Shown here piece after piece: positions 44,840-52,560 of a stretch of 64,000 nucleotides of DNA. The stretch is from Chromatiaceae bacterium (lineage in GTDB: Bacteria; Pseudomonadota; Gammaproteobacteria; Chromatiales; Chromatiaceae). The notes beneath the pieces were generated by a model. It was not told the origin of the DNA, ran no database searches, and was given only the letters and a program-made list of their open reading frames with translations. The translations under genes were made by a program, and so were the position numbers. Positions within the stretch are counted from its first letter, which is position 1. Every line of letters begins with the position of its first letter. Location of the stretch: assembly GCA_024235395.1 (NCBI GenBank), contig JACKMK010000001.1:992001-1056000 (forward strand), written 5' to 3'.

Positions 44840-44867
44840 CCGGGCGGATCCTGTGAGATCCGCCCGG
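44840..44867. other. Stable hairpin between dsrC and dsrM
   Basis: An 11-bp perfect stem (CCGGGCGGATC with GATCCGCCCGG) and a 6-base loop, 15 bp after the dsrC stop on the minus strand. No T-run. It could protect the 3' end of a processed dsrC message or attenuate transcription into dsrM. Confidence 0.6.
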
Positions 44868-44882
44868 AGGATCAGCAGCGGA

Positions 44883-45215
44883 TCAGACGCAGCCGGTCGG
44901 CTTCGGCAGACCGGCGTAGCGGCATGCCTGCTTGCCCGGACCGTACGGGAACAGGCCGTACAGGTACTTGCTGTTGCCCTTGTCCTTGCCCATCTTCTTG
45001 CCGACGGCCTTGGTCAGAACACGGACCGCCGGTGCAATCTGGTATTCCTCGTAGTATTCGCGCAGGAAGTTGATGATGTCCCAGTGCTCATCGGTGAGCT
45101 CCAGTTCGTCTTCCTTCGCCATCACCTCGGCGACGCCGGGCTCCCACTCGTTGATGTTGGCCAGGTAACCTTCTTCGTCGGTTTCCAGGGTCTTACCATT
45201 CACTTCGATAGGCAT
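44883..45215 (-). CDS. dsrC: DsrC, sulfur-carrier/redox protein
   Basis: 110 aa. The C-terminal arm KQACRYAGLPKPTGCV carries both redox cysteines, Cys98 and the penultimate Cys109, separated by ten residues as in functional DsrC. It receives sulfane sulfur via DsrEFH and is the substrate and partner of DsrAB and DsrMK. Compare the cysteine-less paralogue at 52177-52521. Confidence 0.96.
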   Translation of the reverse strand: MPIEVNGKTLETDEEGYLANINEWEPGVAEVMAKEDELELTDEHWDIINFLREYYEEYQIAPAVRVLTKAVGKKMGKDKGNSKYLYGLFPYGPGKQACRYAGLPKPTGCV

Positions 45216-45257
45216 GTCTATTTCCTCTCCGAAAGAGTTTGCTATGTCGACCCGGTT

Positions 45258-45566
45258 TTATAACCAGGCCTGTACCTTGTCGTTGGCTTCCACCAGATCG
45301 ACGAATCCCGCGTAGTCGACCACCTCGATACCCTCGATGATGCGATCGTCTTTGATCGCGCGCGCCATCAGGTCGGACTTGAGGGCGTAGACTTTCTTGT
45401 CGCCCATTGCGCCCTTCACCATTGCCTCGGCAGTAGTGCCACGCATGGCGCCGTAGACGCCATCTTCGATCAAAAGGATCGAAGAACCAGCCAGCGAGCA
45501 CTTGATCGCCGCTTCCAGCGAATTCTTCTCGAACGGCGACTTGTTTACAGTATGCAGATCAGCCAT
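45258..45566 (-). CDS. dsrH: DsrH, TusB-like subunit of DsrEFH
   Basis: 102 aa; TusB/DsrH fold, with Cys23 in AIKCSLAGSSILLIEDGVYG at the place of the conserved DsrH cysteine. Part of the DsrE2F2H2 sulfur transferase. Confidence 0.92.
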   Translation of the reverse strand: MADLHTVNKSPFEKNSLEAAIKCSLAGSSILLIEDGVYGAMRGTTAEAMVKGAMGDKKVYALKSDLMARAIKDDRIIEGIEVVDYAGFVDLVEANDKVQAWL

Positions 45567-45575
45567 GGCGGCACC

Positions 45576-45983
45576 TCAGAAACTGAATGAGACTTCGGAT
45601 TCGGCCAGCGCCTTGGCAACCTGGTCCGCATCCAGCACTTCGACAATGTTGTCGACTTCTTCTTCGGTCTCGAAGTCTTCCCAGGCAACCTCGATGAGAT
45701 CGTCCTGCGACAAACCGCGTGCCTCCAGGGACGCCTTGTCGACATACAAGTGACGGACACCGTAGTCACCCAGCGTGCGGTAGGTCGGCATGAAATTCTT
45801 CATTTCCGACTCCGAGGTGTCGCTGCCCTTGACCAGCTGAAACACGCCGTCATCCATGAACATCAGGCTGACTTCCTGGTCGAATGCCGCGCCGATCAGC
45901 ACCACTTCGAGCGATTCCCAGGCATAGATGGTGCCGTAGGGAGCACGACGGTTGAGATACATGAACTTCTTGATATCAGACAT
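45576..45983 (-). CDS. dsrF: DsrF, TusC-like subunit of DsrEFH
   Basis: 135 aa; NRRAPYGTIYAWESLEVVLIGAAFDQEVSLMF begins a DsrE/F-like Rossmann unit. It has no active-site cysteine, as expected for DsrF. 9 bp before dsrH and 14 bp after dsrE. Confidence 0.92.
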   Translation of the reverse strand: MSDIKKFMYLNRRAPYGTIYAWESLEVVLIGAAFDQEVSLMFMDDGVFQLVKGSDTSESEMKNFMPTYRTLGDYGVRHLYVDKASLEARGLSQDDLIEVAWEDFETEEEVDNIVEVLDADQVAKALAESEVSFSF

Positions 45984-45997
45984 CGCGAATCTCTCCC

Positions 45998-46390
45998 TCA
46001 GTCACCGAACACAACCAGACGGTCGGCCTGGATGGCGGCCTCGATCAGCTGACCCAGGCCGGAAATCCGGAACTTGGGCGCGATGTTGGTTGCATCCTTA
46101 CCGTTGCGCTGTGCCTCACCGTCGTCGACGAGGCCGCGGCGCTGAGCCGCGGCCACGCACAAGACCAGATCGAGGTCATACTTCTCTGCCAGCTCCACCC
46201 AGCGATTGACGATATTGCGATCGTCCTGCGGCGGCGTGGTCAGACGCGTGCCGTTGAGCACGCCGTCGTGATAGAAGAACACGCGGAACACTTCGTGGCC
46301 TTTTTCCAGCGCGGCCTTGGTGAAGTGGTAAGCCGAGTCGGTCGCCTGATGCTGGTAGGGACCCTCGTTCACCTGTACTGCCAGTTTCAT
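45998..46390 (-). CDS. dsrE: DsrE, TusD-like sulfur transferase subunit
   Basis: 130 aa. Conserved Cys in DLVLCVAAAQRRGLVDD (about residue 78) is the sulfur-carrying residue of DsrE. Transfers persulfide sulfur to DsrC as part of DsrEFH. Its presence marks the oxidative type of dsr cluster. Confidence 0.94.
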   Translation of the reverse strand: MKLAVQVNEGPYQHQATDSAYHFTKAALEKGHEVFRVFFYHDGVLNGTRLTTPPQDDRNIVNRWVELAEKYDLDLVLCVAAAQRRGLVDDGEAQRNGKDATNIAPKFRISGLGQLIEAAIQADRLVVFGD

Positions 46391-46420
46391 AACGTCGTTT
46401 GACCTCGTCTGTAACCGCTA

Positions 46421-47494
46421 TCAGAAGCGGATGTATGCGGAGGAGTTCAAGCTCTTACGGGCACCACGCCAGTTGTCGATGTGGTACTTGGTGAACGGCA
46501 GCTCGACTTCTTCGAAGAAACGCGGCCAACCGATACGCTCGATCCACTCGTTGATGCGCTCCCAATCGTGTGCGCCTTCTTTGTAGGCTTTGAGGATGCG
46601 CTTGACGATGGCGGTCGCTTCCGGCCAACGCGGCGGATTGTTCGGGATACCCGCTGCAACCAGCTTCTGGAAGGTCGGCTTGCCACGCGCATTCGAGTGG
46701 TTGCCACCGACCCAGATCGCCAATTTGGTGTGTTCGGCATCGTTGATCTGCATGGGCGGGCACGGCGGGAAGCAGGCACCGCAGCAGATGCACTTCTTCT
46801 CGTCGACTTCCAGCGACGGCTTGCCGTTGACCATGGCCGGGCGAATGGCCGCGACCGGGCAACGCGCGACGACCGACGGGCGCTCGCAGACGTTGGCGAC
46901 CAGATCGTGGTTGATCTTCGGCGGCTTGGTGTGCTGCACGTTGATCGCGATGTCACCCTGGCCGCCGCAGTTGATCTGGCAGCACGAGGTGGTGATGTGT
47001 ACACGGTTCGGCATGTTCGCGTTACGGAACTCGTCGATCAGTTCGTCCATCATCGACTTGACCACGCCCGATGCGTCGGTACCCGGGATGTCGCAGTGCA
47101 ACCAACCCTGGGTATGCGAGATCATCGTGACGGAGTTCTGGGTACCACCGACGATGAAGCCCGCCTTTTCGATCGCGTCGATCAGCGGCTGAACCTTGGC
47201 TTCGTCGGTGACCATGTATTCGATGTTCGAACGGATGGTGAAGTGCACGTAGCCTTCGCCGTAGGTATCGCCGATGTCGCACAGGGTGCGCAGGGTGAAC
47301 ACGTCGAGGATACGCTGGGTACCGACACGGACGGTCCACACCTTGTCACCGTTTTTCGCGACGTGCAGCAGGACGCCCGGACGCGGATGCTCGTGGTAGG
47401 CCCACAAACCGAAGTTGCGACGCATAACCGGGTGCATGTACTGGAACGGGTCGGGACAGCCGGTCTCGATCGGTTCACGCATTTCTTTCGCCAT
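46421..47494 (-). CDS. dsrB: DsrB, dissimilatory sulfite reductase beta subunit (reverse type)
   Basis: 357 aa from the ATG at 47494, which has GGAGGG upstream. Sirohaem-4Fe-4S cysteines in TTSCCQINCGGQGD and ERPSVVARCPVAAIRP; inserted ferredoxin domain with CICCGACFPPCPP. Forms the DsrA2B2 enzyme that oxidises DsrC-bound sulfur to sulfite in sulfur oxidizers. The dsrEFH and dsrL neighbours indicate the oxidative direction. Confidence 0.96.
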   Translation of the reverse strand: MAKEMREPIETGCPDPFQYMHPVMRRNFGLWAYHEHPRPGVLLHVAKNGDKVWTVRVGTQRILDVFTLRTLCDIGDTYGEGYVHFTIRSNIEYMVTDEAKVQPLIDAIEKAGFIVGGTQNSVTMISHTQGWLHCDIPGTDASGVVKSMMDELIDEFRNANMPNRVHITTSCCQINCGGQGDIAINVQHTKPPKINHDLVANVCERPSVVARCPVAAIRPAMVNGKPSLEVDEKKCICCGACFPPCPPMQINDAEHTKLAIWVGGNHSNARGKPTFQKLVAAGIPNNPPRWPEATAIVKRILKAYKEGAHDWERINEWIERIGWPRFFEEVELPFTKYHIDNWRGARKSLNSSAYIRF

Positions 47495-47537
47495 TTTTCC
47501 CTCCAAAGAGCGGGGCTATTCGCGTAAAGCTTTCCCT

Positions 47538-47567
47538 GCGGGACGGCTGCCGATGCAGCCGTCTCGC
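47538..47567. other. Stable hairpin between dsrA and dsrB
   Basis: GACGGCTGC pairs with GCAGCCGTC around a CGAT loop; flanking bases extend the stem to 13 bp with one wobble pair. It lies 31 bp after the dsrA stop on the minus strand, without a T-run. Possible mRNA processing or stabilising element. Confidence 0.5.
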
Positions 47568-47598
47568 GAGGTATGGGTTCGCTAACGAAGGACCTGGG

Positions 47599-48849
47599 TT
47601 AGGACGCTTCGGCCTGACGGTCAAACCACTTGATCGCCTCGTCGTCCCAGCCATCCATACGGACGTAGGAACACTCGCGCGGGTGGTTGACCATGTTCGG
47701 GTCGACGTCGACGCCGACGCCCTCCAGGAAGTTGACCAGGCCGATACGCTCGATCATCTCGCCGCAACGCTCGTGCTCGAGCGCGTTCTCTGCCCAGAAA
47801 TCAATGATCTCTTCGGCGAGCTCGACCAGCGATTCCCAGTCTTCCTCGGTTTCGAGTTTCTTGAACGGCACCACGACGGTACCCATCAGGTCACCGATCT
47901 TCAGCGTACGCTTGCCGCCGATCAGGATCGTGACACCCTTGTCGTCGCCGGGATGCAACGCCTTCGGCACGACGTTCAGGCAGTGCATGCAGCGCACGCA
48001 GTCCTTGTTGTTGACTTCCAGCGAGTCGTCGTCCTTCAGCGAAAGTGCCTTGGTCGGGCAACGGCTGATGATGTTGTCGATGGTGTGCTGACGACCCTTG
48101 CGACCGACATAGGCCTTCCACTCTTCCTGGTTGACCTTCATGTCGTCGCGCCAGGTTCCGATCACAGCGAAGTCGGCACGCTCTATCGCGTTCTGGCAGT
48201 CGTTCGGGCAACCCGACACCTTGAACTTGAACTTGTACGGCAACGCCGGACGGTGCACGTCGTCGGTGAAGTTGTTGACCAGCAGGCGGTGCGCCTTCTG
48301 CTCGTTGGTACACGACATCTCGCAACGGGCCGCACCGACGCACGACATCGCGGTACGCACACAGGGGCCGGCACCACCCAGGTCCCAGCCATAGTCGTTG
48401 ATCTCGTCGAAGAAGTGCTGGGTGTTCTCGGTCGTGGTACCGATGAACATGATGTTGCCGGTCTGACCGTGGAAGGTCACCAGGCCCGAACCCCACTTCT
48501 CCCAGCTGTCGGCGAGCTGACGCAGCATGCCGGTGCTGTAGTGGTTACCCGCCGGCGGCTGAACGCGCAGCGTGTGGAATTCTTTCGATTTGGGGAATGC
48601 CTTACCGACCTCGGAGAAGCGCGGAATGATGCCACCGCCGTAGCCGTACACCGAAACCGTACCGCCTTTCCAATATCCCTTGCGGGTCTCGTAGGAGTGC
48701 TCGAGCTGGCCGAGCAGTGAGTTGGTCATCTCGTTGATGCGCGCATCCGGATGCTGATCGCGCAGACGCTTGATGCCGCTGATAAAGCTGGGCCACGGAC
48801 CTTCCTCGAGCTGATCGAGCATGGGTGTTGGATACTGGTCGATTGCCAT
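47599..48849 (-). CDS. dsrA: DsrA, dissimilatory sulfite reductase alpha subunit (reverse type)
   Basis: 416 aa starting MAIDQYPTPML at 48849 with GGAG nine bases upstream; a longer frame to 48969 lacks this. Cofactor cysteines in SCVGAARCEMSCTNEQ and GCPNDCQNA; ferredoxin domain with CVRCMHCLNVVP. With DsrB it binds sirohaem and oxidises persulfidic sulfur from DsrC. First gene of the cluster; its upstream region holds two palindromic sites. Confidence 0.96.
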   Translation of the reverse strand: MAIDQYPTPMLDQLEEGPWPSFISGIKRLRDQHPDARINEMTNSLLGQLEHSYETRKGYWKGGTVSVYGYGGGIIPRFSEVGKAFPKSKEFHTLRVQPPAGNHYSTGMLRQLADSWEKWGSGLVTFHGQTGNIMFIGTTTENTQHFFDEINDYGWDLGGAGPCVRTAMSCVGAARCEMSCTNEQKAHRLLVNNFTDDVHRPALPYKFKFKVSGCPNDCQNAIERADFAVIGTWRDDMKVNQEEWKAYVGRKGRQHTIDNIISRCPTKALSLKDDDSLEVNNKDCVRCMHCLNVVPKALHPGDDKGVTILIGGKRTLKIGDLMGTVVVPFKKLETEEDWESLVELAEEIIDFWAENALEHERCGEMIERIGLVNFLEGVGVDVDPNMVNHPRECSYVRMDGWDDEAIKWFDRQAEAS

Positions 48850-49089
48850 GTCGCTGTTTCTCCTGACTAATCGTTCGTATTTGGCGGAATTCCGCAGTCG
48901 CCGAGCCGATTTCTTCGACCGAACGACGTGAACCTGGGTCACACACCGGATAGGAGGTCGGGTCGACACCAGGCCCTGGGCGCGAGTGGACGATGCGCGG
49001 GCGCAGGCCCCCTATCAACGGTGGCTAATATTAGGGGAGCATTGAATCCGTCCATACTCCACCATTGGGGGATAGAGGGTGTAAGTGAC

Positions 49090-49105
49090 TATCCCTTTCG
49101 GGATA
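49090..49105. promoter_or_regulatory. Palindrome TATCCC-TTTC-GGGATA upstream of dsrA
   Basis: Perfect 6+6 dyad with a 4-base spacer, 241 bp from the dsrA start and 156 bp from the divergent TauD-like start. Same half-sites and spacing as at 34930-34945 before the HTH gene. Confidence 0.6.
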
Positions 49106-49114
49106 TGCGGTTAT

Positions 49115-49128
49115 TTGACCTGGATCAA
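49115..49128. promoter_or_regulatory. FNR-type site upstream of dsrA
   Basis: TTGAC-CTGG-ATCAA, one base off TTGAT-N4-ATCAA, only 10 bp from the TATCCC palindrome. Close packing suggests joint control of dsr by oxygen and another signal. Confidence 0.5.
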
Positions 49129-49260
49129 ACGCAGAATGCAGTGCCTTGAATCTACGAGGCTTATCCCACCGGTCGGTCCATTGGAATTAAAATATCAGGA
49201 TAGTCTAATCTTAATGCCCCACGTACGCGCCCGGGTCACCCCGCCGAGGTCCGCCAATTG

Positions 49261-50175
49261 ATGTCACAGCAACCGTCAACGACACCATTCGGATCGCCGT
49301 TCGCCCTCGACGACGACGCCGCGTACGTTCCTTGGCGCGCCGCCAAGCTCGACGCACCGCTGCCGGCGACGCCGATCCCGATCGAAGATCTCAACAACCT
49401 GCGCGAGGCGGAACGCCACGCACTGCTGTGCGCCTGCGCCACGCACAATTTTGCGCTGTTCCGCGCAGGCAAGGTGCCGCAGGCCCTCGAACCCGCGCTG
49501 CGGCGCTTCGGCCAACGGCTCGGCCTGAGCGAAATCGACCGCAATCTGTGCGCCGAAGACAGCGGCATCACGGCGATCACGGTCAAGGAGACCGCGACCG
49601 AGCACGTCTACATCCCCTATACCAACCGCCCGCTCGGCTGGCACACCGACGGCTATTACAACGCCACACAACACCAGGTGCGGGCCTGGATGTTGTTTTG
49701 TGCCCAGCCCGCAGACGAGGGCGGCAGCAACGAACTCCTCGACCACGAGATCGCCTTCATCCGCCTGCGCGACGCCAATCCGGCATGGGTCGCCGCACTG
49801 ATGGCAACGGACGCCCTCACCATCCCCGGCAACGTCGAGGGCGGCGTGCAGATACGACCACACCACAGCGGCCCGGTATTCTCCGTGTCGCCTCTCGACG
49901 GCAAGCTGCACATGCGCTACTCGGCGCGGCAACGCAATGTCATCTGGAAGGACGATCCGGCGACCCGGGATGCGGCGGCATACCTGCTCGAGCTACTCGA
50001 CTCGGACGACGACCATCGCCTGCGACACCGCCTGCAGGCCGGCGAGGGCATCGTGAGCAACAACGTGCTGCACCGTCGGGACGGCTTTCGCGACGCCGCC
50101 GAATCGGGCGCGAAGCGCCTGATCTACCGGGCCCGCTACCACCAGCGCCTTCCGGAACCCCAGGCATGCGATTGA
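49261..50175 (+). CDS. TauD/TfdA-like Fe(II)/2-oxoglutarate dioxygenase
   Basis: 304 aa from the ATG at 49261. Iron site HTD in LGWHTDGYYN (about residue 125) and distal His in SNNVLHRRDGF, with a C-terminal Arg (KRLIYRARYHQR) for 2-oxoglutarate. Overall layout is nearest to the gamma-butyrobetaine hydroxylase/TauD group. Substrate unknown. Divergent from dsrA, so it may share its control region. Confidence 0.82.
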   Translation: MSQQPSTTPFGSPFALDDDAAYVPWRAAKLDAPLPATPIPIEDLNNLREAERHALLCACATHNFALFRAGKVPQALEPALRRFGQRLGLSEIDRNLCAEDSGITAITVKETATEHVYIPYTNRPLGWHTDGYYNATQHQVRAWMLFCAQPADEGGSNELLDHEIAFIRLRDANPAWVAALMATDALTIPGNVEGGVQIRPHHSGPVFSVSPLDGKLHMRYSARQRNVIWKDDPATRDAAAYLLELLDSDDDHRLRHRLQAGEGIVSNNVLHRRDGFRDAAESGAKRLIYRARYHQRLPEPQACD

Positions 50176-50299
50176 GCGGGGCGCACAGGCAGCACGGTAC
50201 TGCGCGGTTGTGTGATGCCCCGGCCGATCCCAGGGTTACCCTATGCCGTGTTCCAGGACAATACCGCCACCGAGCCAACGCCAAGGGAAGCCTGCAGAC

Positions 50300-50488
50300 A
50301 TGCTCTATCTGAGCCAGATACTGATCGCCAACCAGGAGATTCAGACGTTCGACGAACTCAAAGACGCGGTGAAGGAATTCGCCCGTCAGGGCGAGATGTT
50401 CCTCAGGTTCGACGTCAAACCGCCCTACCCGGACACGCCGGCCGACTGGGAAGACCAGCTCGAGGCGACCTTCAGCAGCAGGTACTGA
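50300..50488 (+). CDS. Small conserved-looking protein (62 aa)
   Basis: MLYLSQILIANQEIQTFDEL begins a 62 aa acidic, soluble protein. G/C-rich third codon positions and a 4 bp gap to the next gene support it. First gene of a probable operon with the helical protein and the Cas6-like gene. Family not recognised; an upstream in-frame ATG at 50243 is less likely. Confidence 0.65.
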   Translation: MLYLSQILIANQEIQTFDELKDAVKEFARQGEMFLRFDVKPPYPDTPADWEDQLEATFSSRY

Positions 50489-50492
50489 GCAG

Positions 50493-51209
50493 ATGATCGA
50501 CTACTTCAACCCCGACCAGCTCGAAGACACCGCGGCCGAGTCGCTGCACAAGCAACTCGGCCAGCAGGCGCAGCTCGAAGGCGCGCTGGTGGAGTTGCGC
50601 ACCCAGCTCGAACGCCTGCCGGAGAACGCGCCGCCCACGCAGCGCGCCGCGCTGCAACTGGAGATCGGTCGCGCGCTGCAGATCCTTGAACGCGGGTCCG
50701 AGGCCTGGCCGATCACCCAGACGGCATTCGGCATCTGCGTCGCCGAACGTAACTGGGCAGCGGCTGCCGATGCCTGCAACGTGATGTACGAATCTGACCA
50801 GCCGGACTCGCTGATCGCGCTCGGGCACGGCATCTGGCTCGGCGTGACCTTTCCGATCGATCCCGAAATCTCGGTCAACCTGCTGAGCCACGTGGTCGAC
50901 GACACGCCCGACGACTCCGACGGCGCCGCGGTAGCGGCCGCGACCGCGTGTTTCATCGCCGACGTGCGTGCCGAGGAGGGCCCGGACCGCGACCGCCTGC
51001 TGTTCTTCGCCCAACAGCTGCTCGGGCGGGTTGCCCGTCGGCACAGCGAGATCGAGACGCAGGCGCAGTTCGATCTCTGGATCGAACGCCTCGAGCTGAA
51101 CGATCCCGACAAGTTCCTGGTGCGGCTGCGCAACGTCGTCGACGTCCTGGTCCAGGACCAGTGGTGGTTCGACCGCGACGCCCTGCAGGCACAGATTCCG
51201 GAAAACTAA
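50493..51209 (+). CDS. Helical hypothetical protein, possibly TPR-like
   Basis: 238 aa, no signal peptide. N-terminal coiled-coil region (about 15-50, QLGQQAQLEGALVELRTQL) and then helix-pair repeats (QLEIGRALQILERGSEAWPIT, ERNWAAAADACNVMYES) that look like tetratricopeptide repeats. Probably a scaffold or partner of the next gene product. No catalytic motif seen. Confidence 0.65.
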   Translation: MIDYFNPDQLEDTAAESLHKQLGQQAQLEGALVELRTQLERLPENAPPTQRAALQLEIGRALQILERGSEAWPITQTAFGICVAERNWAAAADACNVMYESDQPDSLIALGHGIWLGVTFPIDPEISVNLLSHVVDDTPDDSDGAAVAAATACFIADVRAEEGPDRDRLLFFAQQLLGRVARRHSEIETQAQFDLWIERLELNDPDKFLVRLRNVVDVLVQDQWWFDRDALQAQIPEN

Positions 51210-51259
51210 GCGCGGCCTTGCGCGGTCTAATTATCCAAAGTACCCGAGAGATACGCACG

Positions 51260-51961
51260 ATGTTCTGGCAGGACGACGACAAACCGAAGGCATTCGAGAT
51301 CACCGACGAGGTGATCGACCTGGTGTTCGATATCGAGTGCCGCGAGCTGCCGGTCGACCATGCGTACGATCTGTCCGCGGCGATCGCCGAGCACCTGCCC
51401 GAACTGGGAGCGGACCACAGGATCGCGGTGCACAACATCCACCTCGCCGGGTCGCAGAACGGCTGGGAGCGTCCGGACCCCAAGCTCGGTCAGAAACTGA
51501 TCCTGTCGCGGCGCACCAAGCTGACCCTGCGGGTCACCAAGGACCGCCGCCAGGACGTCGAGGACGCCTTGCGTGGGGCACGGCTCGACGTCGCCGGCTG
51601 CTCGCTGACCGTCGGCAGGGCCAAGACGAAGATGTTGTCGAGCCAGGGAACGGTGTTTTCACGCAGCGTCGTGCTGGAACCCGGTGAAGACACCGACGAA
51701 AACGCCTTCCTGCATCGCATTGTCTCCTCACTGGCGGAGCGCGGCATCCGGGTCAAAAAGGCGCTGTGCGGAAAGACCTCGGAGATGAGCGGTCCGAACG
51801 GGCCGATCCTGACGCGCAGCATCATGATCGCGGACCTGACCGCGGACGAGGCGGTGCGCCTGCAGCAGGAAGGCATAGGTCCGCTGCGCCACATGGGCTG
51901 CGGCATCTTCCTCCCGCACAAGGGGATCGACGCGGTCAAGAAGGCCGAAGACGACCGCTGA
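51260..51961 (+). CDS. Cas6-like RAMP protein (I-MYXAN Cas6/Cmx6 type), no CRISPR array nearby
   Basis: 233 aa from the ATG at 51260. IAVHNIHLAGSQNGWERP, LSRRTKLTLRV, LDVAGCSLTVG and the C-terminal glycine-rich MGCGIFLPHKG match the pattern of Cas6/Cmx6 proteins (TIGR02807), CRISPR RNA endonucleases; His residues in the first motif could be catalytic. No repeats or other cas genes are within the window, and the neighbours are sulfur-oxidation genes, so a CRISPR role is uncertain. The family call is from memory of the motifs and needs a profile search. Confidence 0.65.
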   Translation: MFWQDDDKPKAFEITDEVIDLVFDIECRELPVDHAYDLSAAIAEHLPELGADHRIAVHNIHLAGSQNGWERPDPKLGQKLILSRRTKLTLRVTKDRRQDVEDALRGARLDVAGCSLTVGRAKTKMLSSQGTVFSRSVVLEPGEDTDENAFLHRIVSSLAERGIRVKKALCGKTSEMSGPNGPILTRSIMIADLTADEAVRLQQEGIGPLRHMGCGIFLPHKGIDAVKKAEDDR

Positions 51962-52176
51962 ACGCCCCTGCCCTGGCGCCGGTGTCCGGCTGCCCACCGC
52001 TCCAGCGGGCCCCGGGCCCGCCTTCCGTAGCCCGGTTTAACAAACGCTGATATTCAAATAGAATCGCCGACCGAAGATCGGGCCGCCGCGCTATGCGGCG
52101 GACGCAGGCCGGCCGCTCAGCGGTCGCGCCCCGGGCAGTTATGCGATAACACTCGCCATACAAGAGGAGCATACAG

Positions 52177-52521
52177 ATGGCATTGGAAGTAAACGGCAAG
52201 ACCGTCGAGACCGATGGGAATGGCAACCTGGTCGACCCGACCCAGTGGGACGAGGATGTCGCGAAGGCGCTGGCCGCAGCGGATGACACCATGGGCGAAC
52301 TCACGCAGGAACACTGGGACGTGCTGAAGTACCTGCGCGACGAGTATTTCAACAACAACGGCAATCAGCCGATGGAACGCCAGATCAACAAGGACATGGG
52401 CAAGGTCTGGGGCAAGAAGGTCAGCAGCAAAGACCTGTACAACCTGTTTCCGGGTGCGCCGAGCAAGCAGGGCAATCGCATCGCCGGTCTGCCATACGTC
52501 GCCCGCAAGGGTGGTTATTGA
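52177..52521 (+). CDS. DsrC/TusE-family protein without redox cysteines
   Basis: 114 aa with the DsrC fold (EVNGKTVETDGNGNLVDPTQW, EHWDVLKYLRDEY, NQPMERQINKDMGK). The C-terminal arm reads KQGNRIAGLPYVARKGGY: both DsrC cysteine positions are replaced (Asn and Gly) and the protein has no cysteine. Related proteins lacking one or both cysteines are thought to be regulatory or binding paralogues. Strong RBS (AGAGGAG) and its own terminator suggest an independent transcript. Confidence 0.88.
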   Translation: MALEVNGKTVETDGNGNLVDPTQWDEDVAKALAAADDTMGELTQEHWDVLKYLRDEYFNNNGNQPMERQINKDMGKVWGKKVSSKDLYNLFPGAPSKQGNRIAGLPYVARKGGY

Positions 52522-52560
52522 GCGATCGGCTGTCGTGGGGTGACGACCCCGCGATGCAAG

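Larger units (their letters stand above)
48850..49260. other. Divergent regulatory region between dsrA and the TauD-like gene
   Basis: About 410 bp with no gene. It is AT-richer than its surroundings near 49020-49215 and holds a TATCCC-N4-GGGATA palindrome, an FNR-type site and several extra GGGATA/TATCCC half-sites (for example GGGATA at 49069 and TATCCC near 49161). It should contain the dsr promoter. Confidence 0.65.

Noticed and set aside
48674..48689. TATCCC-TTGC-GGGTCT inside dsrA
   Set aside because: Right half is imperfect and the site is in coding sequence.
52138..52150. GTTAT-GCG-ATAAC dyad before the DsrC-like gene
   Set aside because: Five-base arms only; could be a promoter or operator part but there is no second copy to support it.
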